A stretch of DNA of 64,000 bases from Adiantum capillus-veneris (GCA_014529385.2 CM043963.1:81308412-81372411), one strand, 5' to 3'. Counted from the stretch's first letter, positions 24,554-37,178 are shown. Made by a program: numbers and translations. The notes: a model not told the origin generated them from the sequence alone.

Positions 24554-24557
<4 letters not shown>
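23400..24557. other. AT-rich spacer, no gene seen
   Basis: No conserved frame or repeat was recognised between the FCP1-like copy and the TA microsatellite. One isolated fragment of the array palindrome (GACTCAAGTTTAAGCTCA) is at about 24372-24390. Confidence 0.5.

Positions 24558-24612
<55 letters not shown>
24558..24612. repeat. (TA)n microsatellite
   Basis: Uninterrupted TA dinucleotides, ending TAGATATATATC. Flanking GC-richer DNA (24640-25046) shows no gene. Confidence 0.95.
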
Positions 24613-24614
<2 letters not shown>

Positions 24615-25046
24615 TATATATCACTTTCTGTTCTTCATCAGTAGTGTACAAATCGAGAGAAAGGGCTGGTTGAGGTCGTAAGGCCGAAAGAGAGATGACC
24701 TGGAGACTCGGCTATATTGATCGAGCCAAGCAACTCAGGCACAGCGGGACCACTGACTGCTCAGTAGAAGAGCGTGTGTGGGTAGTGTGAGCCTCATCCA
24801 AGCTAATCAGTGACTCAATCTATGAGCAACGTGTATGTGTGTGCGTGACCCGGGCAGAGGACCCATGCTTTTGATGGCTAGCCAAGTTGCACGCCGACAC
24901 TATCAGTGGGGTCGATAGCAAGGGAGAGCAACTTGTTGTGTACGCTTGCGCCAAGCCAGCCAGTGGGGCCAATGAAGCTCCATGTATCGTTTTTGTTAGA
25001 GTTTTTGGCAGATAGTACAGTCAAACTAGCGCACGTGTGTGTGTGT

Positions 25047-26783
25047 CAGGGATTTCAAAATGACGTGATCACACTATAATTTTAGGTTAATAACAATAGA
25101 AATGCAAAATAAAATATATTTTGTTAATTGACATTTATCTTTTTTGACCTCCAGGGAGACCTGGAGACCGGCTCATAGCCCGCCGGGATAGTGAGTCTTC
25201 CCGGCGGTCACGCCGAGTAAAGCTATTTGCTCGCTGGGCCCGCCGTAGCTTAGTATGTTATCTCTTCTTTCAAGTATTATTCAAACCAAACATTAGTGTT
25301 ATAATCAATATCACACACAAGCGTAGTAGTGAAGCCTGAAGGGAATAAACCTCAATCTACTCAAACATGATCAAGAAAATACAACGGTGAATCAAATATG
25401 TGATCAGTCCATCCCAAAAAGAGAGATATCGACCCAAAGATTCACCTTCCTACCTCCTTCCATGAATCAGTCAAGTCCAAGAAAGAACTAATGACCCATG
25501 ATTGGAGCTCTAATCGAAATAGCAAGCAAATACAGCGGTGAATCAAACATGTGATCAATCCATCCCAAAGGTAGAGATATCGACCCAAAGATTCACCTTC
25601 CTACCTCCTTTCATGAATCATTCCAGCCCAAAAAAGAACTAATGACCCATGATTGGAGCTCCAATCGGAATAGCAAGCAAATACAGCAGTGAATCAAACA
25701 TGTGATCATTCCATCCCAAAAGTAGAGATATCGGCCCAAAGATTCACCTTTCTACCTCCTTTCATGAATCAGTTCAGTCCAAAAAAGAACTAATGACCCA
25801 TGATTGGAGCTCTAATCGAAATAGCAAGCAAATACAGTGGTGAATCAAACATGTGATCAGTCCATCCCAAAGGTAGAGATATCGACCCAAAGATTCACCT
25901 TCCTACCTCCTTTCATGAATCAGTCCAGTCCAAAAAGAACTAATGACCCATGATTGAGCTCTAATCGGAATAGCAATCAAATACAGCGGTGAATCAAACA
26001 CGTGATCAGTCCATACCAAAAGTAGAGATATCGACCCAAAGATTCACCTTTCTACCTCCTTTCATGAATCAGTCCAGTCCAAAAAAGAACTAATGACCCA
26101 TGATTGGATCTCTAATCAGAATAGCAAGCAAATACAACGGTGAATCAAACATGTAGTCAGTCTATCCCAAAAGTAGAGATATCGACCCAAAGATTCACCT
26201 TTCTATCTCTTTTCAAGAATCAGTTCAGTCGAAAAAAGAACTAATGACCCATGATAGAAGTTCTAATCAATATAGCAATCAATTTAACAAATATAACGGT
26301 GAACCAAACATGAAATCAGTCCATCCCAAATGTAGAGATACCGACCCAAAGATCCACCTTTCTACCTCCTTTCAAGAATCAGTTCAGTCCAAAAAAGAAC
26401 TAATGATCCATGATCAGAGATACATTAAGTTTTAATTTTTTTTAAAGACTATTCATTTTTTTACCTTTAGTTTTTCTTCTAAATTTTAAAGGATGACCAA
26501 ATTTAGAGGAAGAGGTGATGTGATGTGAAGGGTTATATAGAGCTGCCAAATATGGAGGGGGTACACGACGAGCCCGGCGAGATTCTTGTCCCGCAGGGCC
26601 CACCGGGTTTCGTATTAAACCCGCCAGGCCTGCCGGAATTGTTGGTTGTCCCGCTGGTTCTACGTTTTCTACTGGTTTTCGTAAGTCATGACATTAGATA
26701 TGTTATTAACATGAAAAAATAGTGATAATAACAACAATAATTAACATTTAACAAAATGCGTCATCGCGTAATTAAAATCCCTG
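25047..26783. mobile_element. Non-autonomous hAT-like DNA transposon
   Basis: The left end reads CAGGGATTTCAAAATGACG and the right end, on the opposite strand, reads CAGGGATTTTAATTACGCG. The first 9 bp are identical and ACG(T/C)GAT(C/G)AC follows with a 2-bp offset. Both flanks carry GTGTGTGT, which fits an 8-bp hAT target duplication, although the site is a GT microsatellite and so not decisive. The CAGGG start fits hAT termini. Subterminal segments are rich in CCCGCCGGG-like sequence on both sides (about 25165-25255 and 26565-26650). There is no transposase frame; most of the interior is a 151-bp tandem array. Confidence 0.65.
25365..26435. repeat. 151-bp tandem array within the hAT-like element
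   Basis: About seven copies start with a variant of AAATACAGCGGTGAATCAAA at about 25377, 25527, 25678, 25829, 25979, 26130 and 26288. Each carries GTAGAGATATCGACCCAAAG, ATTCACCTTCCTACCTCC and GAACTAATGACCCATGATTG. Copies are closely similar except the last, which has a small insertion. There is no open reading frame through the unit. Confidence 0.9.
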
Positions 26784-26931
26784 GTGTGTGTGTTGTGAGC
26801 TAGAAAGTCGACCAAGGCGGGACCAGAGGAAGCGGTGCAAGTGGGTCAGCATAGGCGAGATTGGGGCGAGGATTCGAGTTGCAGGCCAACGACTGCAATC
26901 AAGGCCATGATGCCTTGGCATTTCTGAAAAA

Positions 26932-26978
<47 letters not shown>

Positions 26979-28954
26979 TGTGTGTGGGGGTTTTGGGGGC
27001 TTCTTCCTACGGTAGGCCATAGAATGGTGATTGACATGAGAATGAAGATAATCTTACATTACCTACATCTAAAGTGGTCAATATATGAAGTACCCAAGCA
27101 TTAGTAAGGTGTACAAAAATTTTCTTCAGAAGAAGAATATGCTCTTATCTAGCTAACTTCCCAATGATGGGGCAAGTTCATCATTCTCCCCCTCCAAAAT
27201 CAACCCATTATCTTGTCATTGACAAATCAAGGCTATTAATATAATCTAGTCATGCACACAATGCACAAATCCACCCTTGATTATTTTATTGCTCAATTTG
27301 AATTCCCAAATCCGATCAAAAAGTCATTAACCTTGCATGTCTACACACATAGAATTGAGTGTAAAATGTTCACAATGCCAATCTCAAGTTACAATTAACT
27401 TAGGTTCCAATGCAAGGTGCAATTGATCTCAAATTTTACACATATCGAAAAATTATGTCCAACATTTCATGCACATCACCATTCAACATCTCTTTTGTAT
27501 TGCTTCAATTTGATGATTTCTCCATCATACACATTGCAATGAATTGGAATTTCAACCTTCTATTGCTTATTTCCCAAATCTCAATCACTCAAATCCAATT
27601 GGATTTGGTTTGTAAGTCTATACACACTTGAAAATGTATGCATTAACAAAAAAATTACCACTTTCAATCAAGTTGGCATACACGGCAATGGTAACCTTTA
27701 TCAAATCATCCCCAATGGTTGACCAATTGAGTCATCCCTACTCAATCAATCATACACCCACCTCGTTTTTAGGTCTTGCAATCATCATACTTGAAAGCTA
27801 AGAGCAATCATTCATCCCCGATTTGGATATCAAATCCATTGAGTAGGTACACACACTAGTGTATTTTTTCCATGTTCATCAAATTGATTTATCATTAGCA
27901 TGGCAATGCACTAAAAATCTACACAATTGAGTACCAATTGAGTAATCTATCTCAATTCTCAAAGCCAATCGTGACACACACATCAATTATTTGGCCAAAT
28001 TAATCATCATAATTAGTAAAAACTAGCAATTATTCATTAACCCATTGGATTGCACATGCCATTGAGTAGGCACACACTTTTCATGCACATTTCACAATCA
28101 AAAATATTTTGGTGCCCCAATTGACCATCAATCATTGAAATCAAGTGGTCTTGGATATGGACACACTCAATTTTTGCACAAATTTCTGGCAATTAGGCTT
28201 ATCGATTGATTGAATTATCATAACATACACATCAATTACATGATTTCATACTCATATATCATCAATTTTCTCAATTTCTATGCATGCACACACTCAAGAT
28301 TAGGTGCACACAGACTTGAATTTTTTGGTAGTTTTTTCCCTCTTTGGTGCATTACACACACAACGATTTTTATGCACACACATGATTTCTTATTGCAAAT
28401 CAAGATTAATCTTGATACACACATCATTAATTAGTCAAAATTGACCATCAATTTCATTCCAAAACAATCAAATCAGGTTCAAAGTGTAGGTCAAATAAAT
28501 TAGCAACACATTGGAATCAAATTAACCACTCAAAAATTGAATGGAGTAGGTCAATGCACTTACAATTGATTGCATCCAAGCTAATTCTTTATTAAGATTG
28601 GTCATATATTTTTTAGACTGGTAGGTTTATGTCCTTGCATTAGCCTAGGGTCATAATTGATTGCTTGTGTTTCATGCATAAAACTGAAGTTTCAAGTGGT
28701 TTAATCTTCATGATAGTTTAGGTGTTTTTTTGCTTTATGTTGTTCAGTTTTTTACTATGAGTGACCCGTCTTTTAGAAGAAAAAATTCACTTTGCATGAT
28801 TATTCATTGCACTTCATGTTTTATTAATACTTGTGTTGGCCTATGACACTCATTACTTGTTTTATGTTTTGCAGGTCAACATTCTTCCATGGACGTGCTT
28901 TCTACCATGTCAACATGCTCTGCTTCAGCGGCACACGGGGACGTGCACCAAATT
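26784..28954. other. Spacer with GT microsatellite, no gene seen
   Basis: (GT)n lies at 26937-26986. From 27040 the DNA is AT-rich with many short 'CAATTGAGTA' and 'CACACA' pieces and no credible frame. It may be the untranslated interior of the retroelement whose polypurine tract is at 28955. Confidence 0.4.
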
Positions 28955-29975
28955 AGGAAGGGGGGAATGTTAGCAGTGGCTAACGCATGCTACATCGATT
29001 ATGCACCAAGATAGAGATGTGCTACGGATGTACACAATATTTCCTATTCACATTGTATAAGGTCTTCGGCTCATTTGGGAGTTCCAGATTGTATATGTTA
29101 GCTAGAGGGCTCAACTTAATCCCATAGCAGAAAGGCTTGTAGTGTATGCCTTTATAAGAAAGCCTTTTATGCAAAGAGTTTTCATTCTTGAGGATCCATT
29201 CTTGAGTACTCACTCTTCAGAGCTCACTCTTGTATGTTCACTTTATGGATGGCCTAGCCTTGAGCTTAATGCCCATGCTTAGAAGGCTAGTGCTAATCCT
29301 TTGTAATTAGAGAAGCGTTTTCTAATCTAATCTCTACTTTCTTCATTAGTTTTAGTTCTTCTATATTCCAGTATGTCATGAAGTAGTTTCATCTTCTCAT
29401 TATTCTAGATTTGAGTGTGTGGTGATGACTTCTTGCTTATTGACCACTCTTATCCTTCTATGAGTACTCAATTTTTGATATTTAATATCTCTAATTAGGT
29501 TGATTAATTAGGTTCTTATTCTTGTGATTAGAGTATGTGCCCTATTGTTTGCTTGTGTGTGGATGGGTTTAATGAAATTCAAGCACCATTCACCCTTGTG
29601 TGTGTACCTTTTGATTAAGTACCTTGATTGGCATGTGCTGGCTGGAGAGACCAATACCAATGCAATTAGTGTGTGCTTGTTAAGAGAATTCTTTGAGATT
29701 CTAGTCTATGGCAAGTTGGACTTTGATGGGCTTAATGTGTGTAGGTGATGCTTGATTTATGATTATTGTGTGATTACAGTTTGTGATTCATGGCTAATCT
29801 CTATTGCATTGGAAGAGCATTCTCTTGAATCCTCTCATTCAATACATCCAATCATGCTCATGCTTCCCTACCCTAGCCGGGTTGCCGATCATAGGATTGA
29901 TAATTTTGTTGGTCTTGGGTTGTGATTAGGTAATGCTACGATGACCCCCAACATTTGGCGTCGCTGTCAGGAATT
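28955..29975 (+). mobile_element. LTR with polypurine tract left and primer-binding-like site right
   Basis: AGGAAGGGGGGAA (28955-28967) is a strong polypurine tract. Directly after it TGTTAGCAGTGG begins an LTR that ends with CCCCCAACA at 29953, giving TGTT...AACA ends and a length of 986 bp. TTTGGCGTCGCTGTCAGG follows at 29954, resembling the TGGCGCCGTTGCCGGGG-type primer-binding site of plant gypsy elements. The sequence contains a run of TATA-poor, T-rich promoter-like DNA. No target duplication can be expected, because internal sequence lies on both sides. Confidence 0.6.
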
Positions 29976-30119
29976 AATAACCTAAGCTAGTGAGTAGAGG
30001 ATGTTTAGAATAGAGTAATTTCACTAATAATTTCATTGGTTTTGAGTGTGTGTAGCTCAATTTGGTTTGATTTGATTGTGTGTGCAAGTAATTGAAGCTA
30101 GTTTTTAAGTTATGAATAC

Positions 30120-31290
30120 CCATGTGGCCACACATGGCGGAGATATCGACTTTTACTCCTAACTTCTTTTTGTCGGTTTTTGGTGACACAGTACATTCGC
30201 ATTGGATACTAGATGCGAGTGCTAGATTTTACGTCACGCCGAGTTGTGAGTGGTTTAGCACATATGCTAGTGGTATGCTTGGGTGGACGTATGTGTCAAG
30301 CTGATGATTGAGTGCATGACATAAAAGGTGCAGGAGATGTCAGGCTATCATTGCCAAGTGGTGCATCATACGGACTGCGAGATGTACGCCATGTGCCAGG
30401 TTTGACGTAGAGCTTGATCTCTGTGAGTCAGTTACGAGACAACGGATGCCAAGTAGTGTTGGATGAGCACATTTTCAGATTGCATCGTGGACAACTATCC
30501 ATAGTGAGAGGTGCTAATGTTGGCACAATTCATGCGATGCGAATACGTCATGTGCGAGATGGCACAATCTTTCTGAATACGCAACCATGCTGAGAGACGA
30601 GGCATGTCTCCTTTGCGAATAGGTTGCATGATGCTCCAATTTGTGAGCATGTTGAGTCAGTTGTGTAGACAATTGTGCAGTAGGGCATATCATTCGTGGA
30701 TACAATGACGGATATGGATGGCTAAATCCCTCAGGACTCATCCATGATTCACTCATTCATGGATATGCTTAGGCCAGAGGCTGATGCGTGTGAGTTGGAG
30801 CTAGGCATTGCTCTTGCCACCCGGGGTTCAGGAGAGGCAGATGCTCTTGGTGCGCATGTGACATGCGATGGAAACGAGGATGGACTCCAGGGATCAAAGT
30901 TCGGGTGTCAAGAGTGATTGCCATGAGTGGAGTTCTGAGCCAAATTTGAATGAGATGGTCAGATTCGCAGATATTACCAGGATTGCATCAGCATTCGGGA
31001 GTCTCATGTATGAGATTTTGATCTCAGACCTGAGATTACATTTGTGGTAGGTGCATTTCCAGTGGGAGTAGTCAGCCGTACAGAGGGGCACTTTGCAGAG
31101 CGTATGGTGAGATACCTACGGGTTGTGTACGGCTTTGGTGAGGAGTATGTGGGCGATCGCTCTATACTTCCTCTACAATTAGATCTGGGTGCACACAAAT
31201 TTAGCGAGTCAGTGGGCGTTGGCTGAGGTCATAATTGTGATGGTCTTGTACAATACAATTTTATTTTCTCTCTCACGGCCACATTGGTCT
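30120..31290 (+). pseudogene. Collapsed Ty1/copia polyprotein remnant
   Basis: WILDASARFYVTPSCEWFST near 30195 is a copia protease active-site segment (D-x-G-A lost to DASA). It is followed by GDVRLSLPSGASYGLRDVRHVPG and SLISVSQLRDNGCQVVLDEH, the conserved stretch before the GAG-pre-integrase domain. After about 30690 the sequence jumps to ASAFGSLMYEILIS (about 30985) and ITFVVGAFPVGVVSRTEGHF (about 31030), which belong to the end of the reverse transcriptase. Integrase and most of the reverse transcriptase are missing, so a large internal deletion has occurred. Multiple stops are present. It is unrelated in type to the gypsy-like primer site just upstream. Confidence 0.6.
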
Positions 31291-31909
31291 TTGCATGGGA
31301 GGTTGTTGGGGTAAAGCCCCATGTGGGCGACAGACAGTTAGGCCAGTCGCTCGCCCACTTTACTTATTCATTATGTACATTATAGAATAAGAGGGCTCAC
31401 ATGTTGATAGTGATTTTTAGACCCTGCAAACACAAGTCTCCTCTTCTCCTCTCTTCTCCATTGTTGCACACACACTCACAGACGCTCCCGCTCGCGCACT
31501 TCACCCATTACTTAATTTCAACAAAATCTTTTCAAGGTTCACTTAAAACTGATCGCAGAAGCTACCTCTGTAAATTTTAAATTAAGCTCTCATTCCAACT
31601 CAACAAAAACCATTAACAAATTACTACGTCATAAAACCCAAAGTGAAGATCCCGCATGCACAAGTTAATTGAAACAAACAAATACATAGTACTAGTTTCA
31701 TTGCAATCTCATTTAACATGAAGGATGCTATATTGAGTGGTGGTCCATAATGGAGCAGTGCAAAGTTCAAACAACCAAGTCAAGATCTTCAAAGGATTTG
31801 ATTTGAACATTGTCCGAGATATTGGCACTTACTGGCTGCTAATACCACCACCACGCTATTGTGGAGGTTGCATATGCGTACCACAAGGCTCCTTGGGGTC
31901 GTGGTATGT

Positions 31910-32025
<116 letters not shown>

Positions 32026-32490
32026 CCGAAGGAGGGGCTTTTTGCAACAACTACATGTTCGATATCAAAGGTGGGGACTCAGGAGGGAGGCTTGCATTCA
32101 ATGGAGTCGGCTACCCTAGTACCCCATTGTCAAGGTCAGCAGTCGGGGGGCGTGCAGTCTACACCATCCATCAAAGTCGCGGGTCATGGAGCCAATGATC
32201 TCAGCCCTCCAATCTGCATGCTCTTACTTGCAGAATCGACGCTGCAGTCGACAAATTTGCAGCACGTCAACAGGCAGAACGTGCATGGTCTACACACCAA
32301 TCAACGCCTCCCAACTCAACAGGTGGAATTTCAGGCACGTCAACAGGTGAAATTTGCTCTAGTTGGATACGCTCATGGTCTGCCACCTCAGCTTCCAGAA
32401 TCTCTACCACGCCAGCACTCAGAATCTGCACAGACTTTACCTGCACTTCAAAGAGCACTAAGGCCTCACTGCCCACAACCCTTGATGGCC

Positions 32491-32612
32491 AGGAATGGCC
32501 CTGTAGTGGCCATTCCCTGAAATAATGTGCTCCCACCATGGCTCCCGGCCTCCGTCAGTTGCTATGCGGTTGCCCATTATTTCAGGGAATGGCCACTGCA
32601 GGGCCATTCCCT
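32491..32612. repeat. 37-bp inverted repeat (cruciform-prone)
   Basis: The left arm 32491-32527 begins AGGAATGGCCCTGTAGTGGC. The right arm 32575-32612 is its near-perfect reverse complement, with one base different and a one-base indel. A 47-bp loop separates them. The left arm is conserved in module copy 2 (34074-34110); the right arm there is shorter (about 34147-34173). Confidence 0.85.
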
Positions 32613-32847
32613 ACACCATCAACAACACATCCCTTTTCCCTACTCCATCAACAACACATCCATGGGCGTAATAGTGTTGCAACGATAGATCTGCAACAAC
32701 AAGTTAGCACGCAGAAACCAAAGCTTGCACCTCAAATGAGGTAATGGAAGGGATTGAGGTGCTGACATCTCAACAGTCACTCATAATACTCTATGCACCT
32801 TGTTCGCCAAATTCCTGATCCTCGCCATGTATCCCGATCCCAATCCT

Positions 32848-33569
32848 CCTTTACAATTAGAGCTGGATGCACACAAATTCAGTGAGCCAGTGGGTGTTGG
32901 CTGAGGTCATACTTGTGATGGCCTTGTACAGGTCACTTTGTACGGTTTTATTTTCTCTCTCACGGCCACATTGGTCTTTACATGGGAGGTTGTTGGGATA
33001 AAGCCCCATGTGGGCGACAGACGGTTAGGCCAGTCTCTCGCCCCTTTACTTATTCATTATGTACATTATAGAATAAGGGAGCTCACATGTTGATAGTGAG
33101 TTTTAGCCCCTACAAACACAAGTCTCCTCTCTTCTCCATTAATGCACAGACACTCACACACGCTCCCGCTCGCCCACTTCACCCATTACTTAATATCAAC
33201 AAAATCTTTTCAAGGCTCACTTAAAACTGGTCACAGAAGCTATCTCTGTAAATTTTAAAATAAGCTTTCATTCCAACTCAACAAAAACCATTCACAAGTT
33301 CCTACGTCATAAAACCCAAAGTGAAGAGCCCGCATGCACAAGTTAACTGATACAAACAAATACATAGTACTAATTTCATTGCAATCTCAGTTAACATGAA
33401 GGATGCTATATTGAGTGGTGGTCCAAGAATGGAGCAGTTGCAAAGGTTAAAGGATTTGATTTGAACATTGTTTGAGATATTGGCACTTACTAGCTGCTAA
33501 TACCACCACCACCATATTGTGGAGGTTGCATATGCGTACCACAAGGCTCCTTGGGGTCGTGGTAGGTGA

Positions 33570-33607
<38 letters not shown>

Positions 33608-34230
33608 CTCTCCACCAAAGGAGGGGCTTTTTGCAACAACTACATGTTCGATATCAAAGGTGGAAACTCGGGAGGGAGGCCTGCATTCAATGGAGCCTGC
33701 TACCCTAGTACCCCACCATCAAGGTCGGGAGTCGAGGGGCGTGTAGTCTGGACCATCCGTCAAAGTCGCAGGCCATGGGGCCAATGATCTCAGCCCTCCA
33801 ATTTGCATGCTCTTATTTGCAGAATCGGTGCTACAGTCGACAAATCTGCAACACGTCCGCAGGCAGAACGTGCATGATCTGCACACAAATCAACGCCTCC
33901 CAACTCAACAGGCAGAATTTTAGGCACGCTAACAGGTGAAATTTGCTCCAGCTGGATACGCTCATGGTCTGCCACCTCAGCTACCAAAATCTCTGCCACG
34001 CTAGCACTCGGAATCTGCACATACTGCACTTTAGCGAGCACTAAGGCCTTACTCCCCACAACCCTTGACGGCCAGGAATGGCCCTGCAGTGGCCATTCCC
34101 TGGAATAATGTGCTCCCACCATGGCTCCCAGCCTCCGCCGGTCGCCCGTTGTTTCAGGGAATGGCCACTGCAAGCCGCAAGGCTTACACCATCAACAACA
34201 CATCCCTGGGCGTAATAGTGTTACAACAAA
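32848..34230. repeat. Duplicated 1.5-kb module, copy 2
   Basis: A direct repeat of 31168-32685, offset about 1.68 kb, with point changes throughout, a shorter CT tract and a partly lost inverted repeat. The LTR-like start is TGTTGGGATAAAGCCCCATG at about 32991. The frame [21 protein letters not shown] is kept between the copies, but the residues around it are not obviously constrained. Confidence 0.75.
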
Positions 34231-34529
34231 TGAAGTTTCTTGTTTCTTGTTTTCCAGGCAAAGGTTCACTCTCCACAAGTGTGACATGTCACTTGTTTAC
34301 CTGGTCTAGATAGTCAAAGCAGAGCTCTTCAATTGAAAGCTCCAATTTTCATTGGTTGGCCATGTATTCAAGTCTAGAGGCACTATACACTTTACAATAT
34401 AGCCCAAATTGGTTTTCCATCATTTTGCAATTGGTTTTCCATCATTTTGCCCAAACCAAGCCAATAACACCCGAAGCGCGACCTAAGCCCATGATATGAG
34501 TAGCACAAATGTTAACTAAAGTTAGATTT

Positions 34530-34615
34530 TTGCATTAAATAATTAAAAAGACGTCTACAGAGAAATGATTGTTGCATTAATTAATCAAAAAAATGTTTAC
34601 AGAGAATGTGTAAAC
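34530..34615. repeat. ~42-bp direct repeat pair 3' of the poly(A) polymerase copy
   Basis: TTGCATTAAATAATTAAAAA...GTCTACAGAGAAATG is followed by TTGCATTAATTAATCAAAAA...GTTTACAGAGAATG. The pair lies in the presumed 3' untranslated part of the minus-strand gene. Confidence 0.6.
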
Positions 34616-34712
34616 AACATCAGTTGGCTTGCAATTGTAGCCACCGGGCAAGAACTACTGGACTATGACAAGGAATACATTCTTTCACTCTAACTCATCA
34701 CCTGAGCCATTC

Positions 34713-36641
34713 TCAGCTTGATGGAGGCAGAGTTGGTATGCTCACACAAACTCGTTTGCTGGTAGAACCATTCATGACACGAACGTTAGCAAACCCACTT
34801 CTCGGAGCGGTGAGATAGTACCCATTTTCTGTTCTGGTTCTCGGCACAATACGATCATCATGTTCATTTCCCTCTTCACATCTGCGAGAGTTTGTTCTGT
34901 TGACATCAGCAGCCCATTTCCGCTTCTTTGGGGGATCTGACGACTTGTCCGAAACTATGTCTGCTGACCACTTGAAGTTTTGGCGCAGCAAACCATTCAC
35001 ATCGTCTGTGGATGGATCTGCTTCCCTCCTTGAAGGAAAGATGCTTGATGACTGAGTTGGCCTAAGCCCAGTAGAGTAAACCGAACAGGCCCTCTGTCGT
35101 TTTGGTACAGAGTTTCTCAATTCATCGCATGCATCCCCAGCTTGGCCTTCCTGTGAAGATGGTGGAGAGTTGCTCGATGATTCCAGTCCTGGGGAAAAAA
35201 ATATTTTCAGCCTTGAAGGGCGCACACCACCAGGGAAAACAAATTGCGGGATCTGCTTCCGTCGTATGTGGGAAACATGAATTCTCATGCCACGCTTTCT
35301 GTAGCGATAACTATTGACTGAATGCCTAAACTCATCAACAGCCCCCTGTATATTGAACTGCTGCTGGCCTTCTTGAACGGGAACACCTGCATGCCCACAC
35401 CGCAATCCCATGAAAAAGGCTGTGTGTTGCATTTGCTTGGATGTATCTACAAATTCGCAGGGATAGGGATGGCATTGCAAGAGAAGCTTTGTATCGCGCT
35501 CGATCCTCAGTGTCAACTGTCTGAGACGGGATTCCACCCAACCCTTCCATGTACGCAGGTCATGCTCGTCTACGGCCATTATATCAATCTGCAGGTAGTT
35601 TTTGTAAGCCTCAAAAAATGGAAAAGGCTCAAAGAGCGCACTCCATTCTGCCTGCTTCATCTCCACAGCCTTGCAGACCTGGTTGGCATTCTCAAACTGG
35701 TCAGTTATGACTTGAAGGGTACTGGCGGAGACATTGTAGCTACAGTTCATGCATGGATATGCAGGGGTTATGATGGGCATCACATGTGTCCCGTCAGGAA
35801 AGCCCAGCGTCCCTTGTTCAATCTCGCATAGCATGACAGGGCTTGGCCATCTCCATTGTGTGTAAACTTGGAAGAACCTGAAAAGCAGCATGCTGGGTAC
35901 AGCATTTGGATACAACTGGCAAATGCGAGCCACCAACAGAGCCCAATTCACTCCACCAAGAAAGCCAGAGACGTTTGAATACACTCCTCGTCTTCTGGCC
36001 CAAAGCTTGATACACCGGAGCGTGGTGCGAAATGCCAGAATGTTAGGAACAAGGCGCAGTATGCGGTCCGTAACCCGACATCCATTCAGACTTCGCACGC
36101 TTTGCTCATCAACATTGCATGGAATGGAGTCTTCGGATAGGTCTAGGTCCTCTGGAATGACCCAAAGCGCAAGCCTTGCATACAACAGATCTACTGAAAT
36201 GCCTTGGAACTTGAATTTGAGAAGAGGAACATGAGCATCTGGGACGGGATGAAGCTCCGTAACTTGGGGAGTTTCCCTGAGCATGTCATGAAGCACAATG
36301 AAGAAATCTTCCTCTCGAGTAGCATGTCGAGGGCCGACGCAGAGGGCATCGATGTCTGCGCCAGGGCCATGCACACCGAGCCAATACGATCAGAAAGTGA
36401 AGATCTTGGCATTTGCCTGCTCAACGAGCTCATGGCTGAAGCCCCTGTTGCAACTGACGTGCTTCACCCAGACTTTCACAAGCCGATCAAGGTGGCCGAG
36501 CACCTCCACCCGAAGCATGGATTCTTGGGGAGGTTCATAAACTCCAGCGCTCAATAAGAAATCGGTGAGTTTGCGGTCGCTGACAGCGTCGGCCTCTGTG
36601 GGTCCAGAAGACGAGAGGTGCTTCTCGGGGAAATGGCACAT
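34713..36641 (-). pseudogene. Intronless nuclear poly(A) polymerase copy with stop in GS motif
   Basis: The frame from ATG at 36641 to the stop at 34713 (about 642 codons) matches canonical plant poly(A) polymerase. SSSGPTEADAVSDRKLTDFL leads into VEVLGHLDRLVKVWVKHVS and ANAKIFTF, then SYWLGVHGPGADIDALCVGP. The catalytic Asp pair is DID (codons 96 and 98) and the third Asp is in FQGISVDLLYA. The central domain follows (RSLNGCRVTDRILRLVPN, then FLGGVNWALLVARICQLYPN and FFQVYTQWRWPSPVML), then the RNA-binding-like domain and a basic, Ser-rich tail (PPKKRKW). Codon 84 is TGA where the family has Gly of the G-S motif (GGA to TGA), and the nearby Arg is Trp. The enzyme adds poly(A) to pre-mRNA in the nucleus. 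Plant homologues normally have many introns; none is needed here, suggesting a retrocopy. The frame is otherwise open. Confidence 0.85.
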
Positions 36642-36959
36642 TTCAGTCCTCAACTTCGCTCTCTCAAACGCTGCTCCTCCACTTGGCTCCTGAGTCCTCG
36701 AATTCGCTCGGCAAGGCAGGCAGGCAGGGCTTCGTCGAGTCGCAGACTGGAAAACCTCGATAAAAATCTGTCAAGCTAGCTAATGCATGCATACTCGATC
36801 AAACATACTCCTATTAACGCGAATCTCGTAGATGCCTCCGCTCCAAACAAAAGCAAAACGAATTCTTCTCTCTCCTCTCTCTTCGCTTGCCCTGCGTCGT
36901 CGCCATCACCTGCGTACCAGGGTGCTGCCCATCGCGCCATGGCTTGCCCGCTTGTGCCT

Positions 36960-36964
36960 CCACC

Positions 36965-37007
<43 letters not shown>

Positions 37008-37178
37008 GGGCCTGCTCTATCGTCCTAGCTCCATGAAGGGAAGACCCAGGATTCCAAGAGAGAACTCCAAGGCCAAGAGAACTGCCTCCTGTCGTCGACC
37101 TGCCTGCAGTCGCATCGCGTCCGCATCGCCCCCACAAATCCATCCCCACTGCCATACAGCTCGTCTCGCAATGGGCTC

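Noticed and set aside
25365-26435. Possible CRISPR-like array
   Set aside because: The 151-bp units are contiguous and fully repeated, with no unique spacers, and the setting is a eukaryotic transposon.
26525-26722. Collagen-like GPP frame
   Set aside because: It arises from the GC-rich subterminal CCCGCCGGG-type motif of the hAT-like element, is short and has no start context.
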